In this document: piece after piece, positions 10,844 to 21,274 of the stretch
Position numbering within the stretch: position 1 is the first letter of the stretch
Layout: each line of letters opens with the position of its first letter
The notes under the pieces: model-generated
Databases searched by the model: none
The model's input: only the letters and a program-made list of their open reading frames with translations
What the model was told of the DNA's origin: nothing
Program-made: the position numbers and the translations under genes
Assembly: GCA_031002005.1 (NCBI GenBank)
Contig: CM061920.1
Span: 115,248,095 to 115,312,094 of the forward strand
Source: Vandiemenella viatica
Taxonomy: Eukaryota; Arthropoda; Insecta; Orthoptera; Morabidae
Direction of reading: 5' to 3'
Length of the DNA: 64,000 nucleotides

Positions 10844-13340
10844 TTAAAATTGCGCCTTCCTAGCCTTCTGTGATGCAAATAGATTAATAACTTTTTTGAA
10901 ATCTGTTTCTTCAGTTTCGTCTCGCTTTATACTGAGCAAAGCTAGGTTGCTCAACCATTCTTGACCCTTTATAGCCCTCAAATACTAAAGTATTAGGTTT
11001 AGCTTACTGAAAGATTGCTCGCAACTTTCGATGCATATTGCAGTGGTAAGCAAAATCTGAAATGAAATGTGAAGATTCAGAAAGTAGCTCTCAAGATTCT
11101 CTCATCTCCATGAATTCAAGAAGCTGTCAGATGTTTTTATGTTTACAGTTTTTCTTGTGGATATTAGCATTTGACCATCCAGTATTTCTTCATATCTCTT
11201 CTCCGTTAACATCACAATCCTAGACGTGTCAAAATTCTTTAGATTTCTTTTTTAAATTGTCAATGCCGTATCACAGACTTTTATATATAGGAGAAATCCA
11301 AATTTTACACTGTTTGACGCAGACGACTGAACCTCTCGCTCATTTCACACACAACACGATCCAGCGATTCATTCATAACTCGTTCTATTTCTTCCTCAGC
11401 ACTCTACCCAGCGTCGTTCACATCCTCTTCAGTTATACGTTTTGTTCGTCTTTGACATCTTTCAATCACTACATCCCAGTCCTGGAAAAGTTTTAAACCT
11501 TTCTCGTGTGCATCATTAGCCAACCACTCTGTTTCATTAGTAAAATGGTGTCTGAGGATTTTTATATCATGAAAATTCATGCTAGGTTCCTGGAGCCACT
11601 TTTGAAGACGGTCAATAAAACACATTCAGAGAATCGTTGGACAACATGCCATTATATGGAAGTCTTGCCTCATTTCTTGTTTCACTAGTTCACATCTGTA
11701 ATGTCTAGGAGAATTTTCTCAAGGTATTTGTTAACTGGCTTAACTGCTCCAACCCTTGCACTCCATCTTGTTTCAGACTCGGAGTTCATGAGTTTTTCCC
11801 AATGCATAGTAGAACGAGAAAAGAATACATAAATTATTCAAAAAATGTTACCATTATAGTATCATGCTTAGCTGCAGGTACACCAACCAAATTGAGTAAA
11901 TGATTATGACAATTTATAAATATCGGCAGATTATCTAATCATTTTCACTTATTCTTTTGTGAATGCTAGTTCAGTGCCCATCCATCATAGCAGCATTGTA
12001 ATGACATTGTGAACGACAATTCTGTATATACATACCACCTTTCTATAGCTGTTTAAACATTTCATTAATCAAGCTTCCATCGTCCTTTTGACTCATCTGA
12101 ATGAAAACAAAAAAGGACTTTCTAATGTGGACTAATTTCCTCTCAAAATCAACTTCTACATATCTCACTACTTCAGACATCTGCTCACAATGTGCATGGT
12201 GAGGAGTAGAGTCAAACAAGAGACCATAGTATTTTGATTTGTGAATGTTTGACAATAAACTTTAGCGAACAGTGGTTGCTATCAGATGAATGAACTCATT
12301 TTGAACACGAGGTGAAATGTAAGATGTGGTGCCACGATTTTTTTTAACCTGAGCAAGATAGTTACTTATGATGGGGTCAAATATGTCCAGGAGCTTTATT
12401 AAACCAAGGAAATTACCAACATTATTGGATTCGGAACCATCACATGTACTAAGTGACTCTCTGTGACCTCATAATGCAAGATTTTCAGAGGCAAGAAATT
12501 TTATGCAGTGAAAGATTTTCTTTAATACATTATGCCACTTTTGTTTTTCTGTCTTGATCTGGGTTCAGGTCCAGCGATAGTGATCCCTTTAGTTGCTGCA
12601 AAATTTCTTTCCACTGGGCGAAGCACTCACGATTATTCTTCGCAAGTTCATGACCAGTGAGCCATTCAGGTGCTTTCCGGTGGGTAAGTTAGTCTTCATG
12701 CTCTATTGAAGATGCTTATTTAGTTATGAAAAGATAAGACAACAAATGCCAAAAGCAGATATTTTAGACGGGGAATAGGCTGGTCATAAGAAAGTTACTT
12801 CTCCACCGTAATTTCCTAGTTTCTTCTTAAACCAGCTTCTGTTCATACAACAGTTATTTGTAGGTATGATAGGACCGTCAGTAGTTTGGAAATATTTAGA
12901 ACCAATTTTACTTATTTCAGTTTTAAATTATCTGACAGAACTGATTACCTTGTTATCTTATCAAAACGTCCAATATCATGCTGCTTAATTACTTCTGGTA
13001 CAGCAGTAATTGAATTTTCTACATAGTCCACCATATCGCCTCCACCAACTTTTTCTCCTACTAAAGTACCAATTTTTAAGTAGCCTTAGAACTCATAGCC
13101 TCACTGCTCTTAATCTCGTCACACTCAGTATTATCTAAAGTTATATCCTCCTCATCTTGTGATGTATTAGTGTTGGATACTTTGTATTTTACTGTACATG
13201 TTGATGTATGCAATTCCTTAGGGCATGTCGAACTTCCAGTAGTGGACTTCTCAAGCAGTAGTACTTGCTGGATCCTGCAATTTTCATTTTTTCCGTCCCT
13301 CAGGTCCTCTTTTGAAAACAATCGTTTCTTACTGTGTTGG
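10844..13340 (-). pseudogene. hAT-type transposase, ZMYM1-like, decayed
   Basis: Read on the minus strand through many shifts, blocks occur in the order expected for zinc-finger MYM-type/hAT dimerisation proteins. They are an N-terminal acidic region, NRSWFKKK, APEWLTGHE, LGLIKLLDIFDP, then IHKSKYYGLLFDSTPHHAHC (the conserved D in a DSTP context), EQMSEVVRYV, CHNHLLNLVGVP-like residues, and a C-terminal dimerisation segment ICIESCEQSFSKLNLI followed by ALLSIKRDE and ending at 10844. At least ten stops and shifts are present. Terminal inverted repeats and target duplication were not found. Confidence 0.75.
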
Positions 13341-14447
13341 TTCTATTGCAAAATAAAGTAGTTTCACGCTTACTCGTGATGCATGCAATGCAAATAAATC
13401 ACACAATTGCGCAACTTAAGTGACCTCATCAGCAATTATGCAATGTCTTATATCCTTAGAACAAAATTTGCCAGTACGGGCGCAGAGCAGGGTCCGCTGC
13501 AATTTGTCCATTCAAAGACATCTCGACAGGGCACGCAATATTCCTTCCCATCATGTTGTGATTCACTGTTTACTCATTACTTCTTGCCCAATTAATAAAA
13601 TTATCACTTTGTCCCCAAAGTTCAAAACCTGGGATATTGTTAAAAGTATTTTCTAACTTTAAGTTTCACACAAAACAATGTTCCTACGTCTATTCCGGGA
13701 GGCAAAACAGGAATGTCAACTTCCGCAAACAAAAAGTCACTATCAGGATTACAAATTCACACTACGTTCACACAGGATTATAAGTTACATTATTGGTATT
13801 TAAGTCACTGCTCCACTTGATACTAATATCCATATCATAACTGGGTATATCGGTTACATTTGCTAAGTTACTATTATTGTCAAATTCATTAATTACTACA
13901 TCATCATTCACTTCATCACACAAATTGGTACTTTTTAAATTACTTTTACCACTTAATACCATCATTATTAAACTATCAGTTTTTATCATCAACATATTCA
14001 TTATCCGTATTATTTTCCACAATAAGCTCTCAGATATTTTCTTCATTAGTTACACTACCAATAGTATTAACCACAACAAGCTCTTGGCTTTCAATATTAT
14101 AATCTTCTACTGAAGTCATTAAATTACTGCTCTCAATACTATATTCATTACATCATTTTAAAAAATACCCTTTTTCAGCATGCATTATCACATCACAGTG
14201 TTTCTTTAACATCCATTGTCATTTCCTAACACATTTGAGAATTAATTTTTTAAGATGCAAGAATAACTAATGCATTATTATCAAAATCATTATTTTCATT
14301 ACTTACACTTGTAAGATTGTCAACATTATTAACCAATATGTCATTATCAGACATTTCCACTATTGTTTTGTATTGCATTGTATTGAACCACTAGCTCAAC
14401 AAACTCCATATCAATTACTTCATTAGACAGTCTGAATATAGTTATTA
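13341..14447. other. AT-rich region with Asn/Asp-rich coding-like remnants
   Basis: Minus-strand frames (for example 14046-13768) encode Asn-, Asp-, Ile- and Ser-rich peptides with recurring N-N-D and V-I-N patterns. The composition suggests a decayed low-complexity acidic protein or simple AT-rich sequence; I do not recognise a family. Confidence 0.3.
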
Positions 14448-14509
14448 CTAGCAGTTACCCGCGACTGCGTCCGCGTGGAAGAGTGTTGTAATATAAGATT
14501 TTGTTGAGA

Positions 14510-14800
14510 GGTCTGGTCGCTCAGTGGTTAAGGCGTCCAACTGGGCATGGAAAAGTCCCCAGCTTGAGTCCCAGTCTCACAGAGGATTTTCATAGGTCCT
14601 TGCTCGAGCTTCACCTCTGGCACAGGTTGTTGTGTGATGTGAAGTGCGCCAGAATGCTCACATGGTTCTGATTCCACGTTGAACTGTAGGTCCTCTATGC
14701 CCAGTAGGATTACTGCGTTAGGTTAAGTGGCTACAAAAGAGGCTGATTGCGTAGGCGTAATGAAGCCTTGCCACCAGGTCAATACGACCATACAATTAAT
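14510..14800 (+). mobile_element. tRNA-derived SINE, second family
   Basis: TGGTCGCTCAGTGGTTAAGG (A box region, 14514) and GCTTGAGTCCC (B box, about 14572) are spaced as in a tRNA with a long variable arm. The downstream tRNA-unrelated body continues to about 14800. It lies within the 3' noncoding part of Helitron A. The acceptor stem and anticodon arm do not form properly, so it is not a tRNA gene. Confidence 0.7.
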
Positions 14801-14932
14801 TTTAGAGCTATTTTTATTGGTGATAGTAGTAATAAATACTGCAATAAAATAACAAAAATGTATGTGTTCCAAACAACTTCATCGAACTTTTAAAACAATA
14901 AAATTATTCTGTATGTTAGTAGTATTTTCAGT

Positions 14933-15484
14933 TTAATACATAGGTATATATATTGTAGGACTTGTTATTTTCTGAAAAACATGTAAAGTTTTTGCACTCG
15001 ATACCCGCGAGCAGGCAACATATAGTTGACCAAAGGAAAAGCAGTGAGTATCCAAGTGTATTCCCACCAATTTCAACGTTTGACCTTGCGATTTATTAAT
15101 TGTCATTGAAAATGAAATTTTTAATGGGAACTGTACTGTTTTAAATTCAAAGGGAAAATTACTGGGAATAATTGGGATACGCGGAATTATAACGGCTTCC
15201 TCTTTAGATGCACCGGTAAGAATTGTCGCCTTCACAATGTTTCTTCCTAGTTCAGTGATGTGTAATCTGGTGCCATTGCAATACCTTGAGGGGAGGGGTC
15301 GAGATTACGCATCAAGAGAACTCGAGTGCCAACCTTAAGCTCGAATTTATGGGACGATAGCCCAGATAACTCGAAGGAATTTGAAAACTCGGCGGGGTAG
15401 GTAGCAGCATCGTCAGTTAACATTACTGTATCGATGGAAGAGTGTGTTGTCACTTCCCCGACTATTTCCTCTAATATATACATA
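14933..15484 (-). pseudogene. Helitron PIF1-like helicase, C-terminal part
   Basis: Contains YPAEFSNSFELSGLSSHKFE, LKVGTRVLLMRNLDP, IPRIPIIPSNFPFEFKTVQF, MTINKSQGQT and LYVACSRVSS, the late motifs of the Helitron helicase (superfamily 1, PIF1-like) that uses ATP to unwind DNA during rolling-circle transposition. A frameshift lies near 15245 in the stretch after RNLDP. Upstream codons are separated by Helitron B and resume at 17324. Confidence 0.9.
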
Positions 15485-17323
15485 CTAGCTGGTACCCACG
15501 ACTTCGTTCGTGATTGTAAAGAATTCATATTGACAGCTATAGACATCTAACCACCATAGTGCACGATGGGAGACTCGATACTATTACCACACACAAATAC
15601 CAGTCTTCTGCGCGATGTAGTTCCAGCAGCAAAGTAAAATTTACGGATACACACAAGTCTTTGGATGAAATACGAAAATATTCATGATCGACCAATTTCA
15701 AACACCATATCTCACACACTCCCACAGTTACCGAATTTCGGCCAACGCTGTGATCGATGGGAGACTCTGTGTTACTACCACACACAAACGCCAGTGATCT
15801 GCGATTGATACTTTTCATTTATAAGTGATACACCGTGACACATGCGTCTTTGGCAGAAATATGAAATTGCCGCAGGTCGACCATTTTCATCCCCCATAGC
15901 TACAGACATCTAACAACCATAGTGCACGACAATAGACACGATTCTACTACCACACATAAACACCAATGCTATGTAGTCGTGGCAGAAAAGTGAAATTTGC
16001 GGAGACACATGCCTATCGTCGAAATACGAAAATATCCTGGTCGACCACTTACAACCACCATATTTCCCACACAACCACAGTTTCTGAAATTCGGCCGCTG
16101 TTGTGATCGAAAGGTGACTCTGTGTTACTACCACACACAAACGCCAGAGATCTGTGATCGATAGTTTTCGCTGAAAAGTGATATACCATGACACTTTTGT
16201 CTTTGGCAGAAATATGAAATTGCCACAGGTCGACCACTTTCAACCCCCATTTCTCCCACACCCCTATAGCTACCGACATCTAACAACCATAGTGCACTAC
16301 ATGAGATACGATTCTACTACCAAACACAAACACCAATGCTCTATGCTATGTAGTTGTGGCAGAAATGTGACATATGCGGAGACAGTCGAAATACGAAAAT
16401 ATCCTTGGTCGGCCACTTACAACCACCATATCCACCACAGTTTCTGAAATTCGGCCGCTGTTGTGATCGAAAGGTGACTCTGTGCTACTACTACACACAA
16501 ACGCCAGTTATCTGTGATCTATAGTTTTCGCTGAAAAGTGATACACCATGACACTTTTGTCTTTGGCCGAAGTATGAAATTGCCACAGGTCGACCACTTT
16601 CAACCCCCATATCTCCCACACCCCCATAGCTACCGACATCTAACAACCATAGTGCACGACAGGAAAGACGATTCTACTACCACACACAAACACCAATGCT
16701 CTATGCTATGTAGTTGTGGCAGAAAAGTGACATATGCGGAGACAGTCTAAATACGAAAATATCCTTGGTCGGCCACTTACAACCACCATATCTACCACAG
16801 TTTCTGAAATTCGGCCGCTGTTGTGATCGAAAGGTGACTCTGTGCTACTACTACACACAAACGCCAGTTATCTGTGATCTATAGTTTTCGCTGAAAAGTG
16901 ATACACCATGACACTTTTGTCTTTGGCCGAAGTATCAAATTGCCACAGGTCGACCACTTTCAACCCCCATATCTCCCACACCCCCATAGCTACCGACATC
17001 TAACAACCATAGTGCACGACAGGAAAGACGATTCTACTACCACACACAAACACCAAAGGTCTATGTTATGTAGTTGTGGCAGGAAAGATAAGTATACGGG
17101 GATACGAATTTTTGGTCGAAATATGAAAACGCCCTGCACTGACCAACTTTAATCATTATATCTCCCACATCCCCACAGCTATCGGCATTCGGCCAACGTT
17201 GTGCACGACAGGAAACTCCATGCTACTTCCACCCACAAACATCAGTGATCTGTGCTAGGTAGCGGTGGCTGAAAACTGAAATATAGGAAAAAAACACGTC
17301 TATTTTTATATATATATATAAGA
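15485..17323 (-). mobile_element. Helitron B, non-autonomous, inserted in the helicase frame of Helitron A
   Basis: Minus-strand 5' end TCTTATATATATAT at 17323, preceded by host A; 3' end CTAG at 15485-15488 followed by host T. Before the CTAG is a hairpin, CACGAACGAAGTCGTG. Joining the two flanks gives an uninterrupted in-frame helicase (...GAKK then N-MYILEE...), which is direct empty-site evidence for both ends and for insertion between A and T without duplication. The 1839-bp element has no coding capacity and consists mostly of tandem repeats. Confidence 0.9.
15540..17280. repeat. ~360-bp tandem repeat built of two ~180-bp half-units
   Basis: The block TTTCTGAAATTCGGCCGCTG starts at 16081, 16441 and 16801, exactly 360 bp apart, with more diverged equivalents near 15728 and 17176. 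Each 360-bp unit holds two related halves that align with each other (both contain ACTACCACACACAAACRCCA, then a GCTGAAAAGTGA or GGCAGAAAAGTGA block, then GGTCG.CCACTT.CAAC). The central units are nearly identical while the edge units are diverged, as in satellites homogenised by unequal exchange. Long open frames here are periodicity effects. Confidence 0.92.
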
Positions 17324-17746
17324 TTTTTTTTTGCTCCAGAATCATTTTTTGGGGCAAGTATTTTTCTCTCACATAACCAGTTTTCGTCATTGATAATATT
17401 TAGTTGAATGCTCGGGGAAACATTAGAAATGAGCTCGCGTTTGTTCAGGTGTTTCAGCAACTCGTTGCAATGCCAAATATGTGGCGTATTGTTGTTGCCG
17501 TCTTTTTGTTTGCTTCGGTGTTTCAGAAGCTTTTGAGATCGATTGCCAATCCTCTTGCTCTTAGCACCGAGCTCGCGATTTTCCCGGTATGATCTTCCAG
17601 ACACCAAGTGTTCATTTTGGTGTTGTCGCTCAACTTGTGACTGCTGTGCAGCTCTGCTAGAGGATTTGTTCCTGGGTTTTGGCTTTTTTCACAGCCGTAG
17701 TTTTCTTACATTTCATTGAAAGATTTGAATTTCGTTTACCCAGCAT
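17324..17746 (-). pseudogene. Helitron A protein: N-terminal region fused to mid-helicase
   Basis: A start codon at 17746 is followed by a Lys/Arg-rich region. One frame then reads ASETPKQTKRRQQQYAT and VAETPEQTRAH, the repeated ETPEQTRxRxQ pattern at the N-terminus of insect Helitron proteins. Within about 25 codons this passes into NDENWLCERKILAPKND, a helicase segment that normally lies over a thousand residues later. The Rep (HUH nuclease) domain and early helicase motifs are therefore deleted. Several frame changes are present. Confidence 0.75.
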
Positions 17747-19947
17747 CTCTTAAAATTACTAATTTCAAGACTTGCGAATAAAAATTAATATAGTTTTAAT
17801 TAATGGAAACTCAAAACGTCAAAATATGATGGAAGCGACTAAACATCCAAAAAAATTTACTAACATTCAAAGAGCAAATAAATACCTAAGTGGCCCAAGG
17901 ACGTTGATCTCGTTAAAAAATTGTGAAACCTAAAATGTATATTTTGATTTGCGCTGAGTATCTGAAAATTACATTTATAAATTTCAAAAATTTACTTCGA
18001 GCAATGCCGTGTGTTTTGCTAAATCATTGAAGCTTATTATATATTTTTTGATACAATATCATTATAAAGCGATACATGACGTCACTAAAATGGCGCTCGT
18101 GAAAGAAGCTTAAACTATTAATAATGTTTCAGTTCTCATTTTGGTCCAGGCTGCATTTCAACAAAGTGACAAACTCTGCTAATAATACCGCTAGAAAATC
18201 AAAGCTTCTATAACTCGCGCATTAATACATTAGTAACGTGAATTATTATTTCAGATCGCAGGAAAATAAATCCTGAATACATATGAAACTACATTCATTA
18301 TTGCAGTTACGTAATTAAAAAATTTATACTATAATGCTTGTAAATTACAGTGTACAACGGAAAGTTCATAATTCTCTACAACTCTAAGACAATTTTTGTT
18401 AATATTGCTGGTTAAGCTTACATCGCGATATAGTGACTGTTACTGCTCGTGATGTAGTAAGGCGTATAGTGAAATTAATTGTGATAGTAATTTATGCTAC
18501 ACTAATTAGGAATCTTGATATAGAAAGTTCTGTTACTATTCGAAATCCAGTTCCAATGCATTTAATATGTTTAGGTGTGTTCATAAAGTTTGATTTTGTA
18601 GCGGCAATGTTAGCAGAGATAGTGGTTAGGTTGAAATGCTTCCTGGACCAGAATGTTTTTGTTACAGTATAAGGCAGAAGTTATTTAGTTATTATTAGTA
18701 ATAAATAAGCAGCTTTCATAAGCTCCGTGTAAATGAGGTGTATCGCGTTGTAAACGACTTGCAATATTGCTTCATGAAACATTAAGTCTCTACGTTAGGC
18801 CATTGAATACATTCGTTTTAAATGAAGGATTTACTGGAGTAGTTTACGTGGCGATACATAACGTCACAACGTGACATAGTGCTTATGATATTTGCTTAAA
18901 TAACTGATAACTAAATTTCTCATGCCATTGGCTGTGACAAAAAGATTCAGTTTTCATTATGGTCCAGGCTGAATATCAATGTAACCACAATCTCCGCTAA
19001 TATTGGCGCTACAAATTCAAAACCTCAACCACACGCGCATTGAAACAATTATTTGATCCTAAGTTAACATCGTCGTGTATCGCGACATAAACTTGAACCG
19101 GATTTATTAGATATTTGTAGAAATTGAACACTAACTAAAAAGCACTGTTTCCTAAATCATAGTCTACTATTTGTATTGATTTATACAAAAATTTTGAACA
19201 AAATAGGGTTAGTTAATAATTTGTAATATTACAGAGAATGTATAGTGGAAAAAAAGAAGACATACAGGAAATAAATTAAACCGAGATAGAATGGAATCCG
19301 TAACATTTTTATAAATACGACATTTGGAGCACCGGCATTTTACACTTTTAGTAAATCGACTTCCGTGCTGGTATAATCATAGCATTTTACGTTGTTTTTT
19401 TTCCAAGCTCTGATTTTTCACATTTAGTATATTACGTTTCAAATTATGGTGCAATATTTGAGATGTCATACTATTTTATGTACGCAAATGAAAAAATCTC
19501 TTAACAACAGTACCTACCTTTTTTAATTTAAGGTTAAGTACATATTTATAATTCCTGCTTCCAAACTATTGTTTGTCAAGTGCATCGGTTTTATGGCTTT
19601 TAAACTAAACACAAACTTGCATATGTAAGGTTTTCAATTTATTTATTAAAAGCAGTGTTTGCGATTTATGTAAAAAGCGAAGAGTAAACGTTGCACGGCT
19701 GTCTACGAAGTAGGAAACTCTTTGTTGTTTGAGAATTGATATTAATGGCAATTTCTAAAAGAACTATGAGTTTTTGTGGGATAAAATCTATCCTATTGCA
19801 CTTCGCACGCAATTAACTGACTTCATGCCAAATTTCATTTAAATATGTTGAGTTATTAAGGCTTGATTGATTGCAGACGTACATCCAAACACACATCCGA
19901 ACTTTCTCATTTTCTCATTTATAGATATATAGATATATATAGATAGA
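17747..19947 (-). other. Helitron A 5' noncoding region
   Basis: AT-rich, without a credible gene. Near 19760-19900 the minus strand carries a conserved-looking leader (GAAAGTTCGGATGTGTGTTT, then GTACGTCTGCAATC), which I associate with the 5' region of insect Helitrons. Two loosely similar segments occur near 18060-18200 and 18850-19030 (CGATACATRACGTCACAA, then TTTGGTCCAGGCTG-type blocks), indicating an internal duplication. Confidence 0.5.
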
Positions 19948-19952
19948 TTATC

Positions 19953-20158
19953 CATGAGCGCCGGGAGGGGGGTGCAAGAGGATGCACTTGCACCCCCTGC
20001 TATAAAAGAAAATACACAGAAAAGGATTAAGAAGCAAAAAATTTATTATTAAATTCACTGTTTTAATAATAACTTAAGACGCCTAGGCTTTTGTCCAAAT
20101 TTGTTCTATATATACAAACCGGTTGCACCTCCCTTAAAGAAATCCTGCCGGCGCCCAT
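19953..20158. mobile_element. Short MITE-like element, ~206 bp
   Basis: CATGAGCGCCGGGAGG at the left is mirrored by CCTGCCGGCGCCCATG at the right, with GGGTGCAA / TTGCACCTCC just inside. The interior is AT-rich and noncoding. The target duplication is unclear (TTAT occurs on both sides), so the superfamily is not assigned. Confidence 0.55.
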
Positions 20159-20237
20159 GTTATTATCAGTTGCTATGACTGTACTCAGTTCTTTACAGTT
20201 ACCGGTATTATAGTCTCTAAGCTCATCATGGTTCCTA

Positions 20238-20837
20238 TTACAGGTTCACGTTACAGGTAGCAGGGATAAGGCAGCTTCTGAAGTAATTCTCGATTTGTTG
20301 TCAGATAACCATCTCGAGCAGCTAATTAATGAACCTATGTGGTGTCATAACTGTAGTGAAAATATTTTAGATCTGCTGGTTACCAACAGGCCAGAATTAT
20401 TCACTGACATTTCAACAACCACAGGAATAAGCGATCACAAAGCGGTAATTGTGACTATAAAACTAATGACCAAGCGAAAAAGGAGAAAATGGTAGATTCC
20501 ATATAGATTCAGTAAGGCCTCAAAGGAGTGTTTTAGAACCTACCTGAGGAATAATTACCACAACTTCAAGTCAGCAAAGGACACTATTGAAGAGATGTGG
20601 CATCGATTTATAAGAATAGTCAGGGAAGGTATGGATATACATATACTGAAGTAAAAAATAAATTGGGAGGATGATCCACCGTGGTACACATGCGAAGTCA
20701 AAAGATTACTCAAAAAACAAAGGGGGACATACGCACACTCAAGAAGGAAGGGATGTCGCAGCGATTTAGAAATGCTACCTGAGTTAAGAGGACATATGAA
20801 GAATGTAATGCGCGAGGCGTTCAACGATTTTCATTCC

Positions 20838-20906
<69 letters not shown>

Positions 20907-21270
20907 AGAGTCTCACAGAAAACCCCCAAAAAATTTGGTCGTATGTACGAAAAGTCAATTGTACCGATAGCAATATTCCAGCACTAATTCGTGAAGGTTC
21001 CGAGGTTAATGAAAGCCGCGATAAAGCTAATGTACTAAATACTGTATTAAAAAAATTCATTTACTGATGAAAATAAGAATAGAATTTTCGTTTTCCCACG
21101 CCGTGTCGAGTTGGTGATGGAATCATTACGAATAGATACTGCAGATAGCGTAAAGCAATTAGAGCTAGTGAAGTGGGGGGAAAGCACCGGGTCCGGATGG
21201 AATTCCAGTAAGAGTATTTTCAGAGTATGCGGTGGAAATTGGACCATTTCTGTCTGATATATTTAGTTTT
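20238..21270 (+). pseudogene. LINE family B, copy 1 (endonuclease end to early RT)
   Basis: Begins in the endonuclease C-terminus (ENILDLLVTNRPELFTDI, then GISDHKAVI) and runs through the linker (CEVKRLLKKQR, ELRGHMKNVM, NPKKFW-like) to just before the RT core (GPFLSDIF-like, near 21245). It is 5'-truncated at about 20238 and stops abruptly at about 21270 where LINE C begins. Several frame changes are present, and a (CT)n expansion lies in the linker. It matches the minus-strand copy B2 at 24337-25311 and 34972-35935. Confidence 0.85.
20841..20905 (+). repeat. (CT)n microsatellite inside LINE B
   Basis: 65 bp of pure TC/CT repeat. The paralogous site in the other LINE B copy (near 25110) has only about four CT units, so the tract expanded in this copy. 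Confidence 0.97.
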
Positions 21271-21274
21271 TGAA

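Larger units (their letters stand above)
14448..19947 (-). mobile_element. Helitron A, internally deleted
   Basis: The minus-strand 3' end is at 14448: CTAG followed by host T (plus-strand A at 14447), preceded by a hairpin-forming CGCGGACGCAGTCGCG, as in Helitrons. Helicase coding lies upstream on the same strand. The 5' end is placed at 19947, where the minus strand reads A|TCTATCTATATATATC, then an AAATGAGAAAATGAGAAAG leader typical of insect Helitrons; the AT-repeat context makes this end less certain. The element is split by Helitron B and lacks the replication initiator and most of the helicase. Confidence 0.75.

Noticed and set aside
13420..13656. Possible transposon terminal repeat around GGGCGCAGAGCAGGGTCCGC
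   Set aside because: No inverted partner or flanking duplication found near the hAT pseudogene.
16178..17152. Three similar open frames beginning MI(Y/H)HDTFVFGR on the plus strand
   Set aside because: They recur with the 360-bp satellite period, run over noncoding Helitron B sequence, and differ by in-frame-neutral drift; explained by periodicity, not by a gene family.
18433..18672. 79-codon plus frame in the Helitron 5' region
   Set aside because: AT-rich hydrophobic chance frame with no start context or homologous motif.
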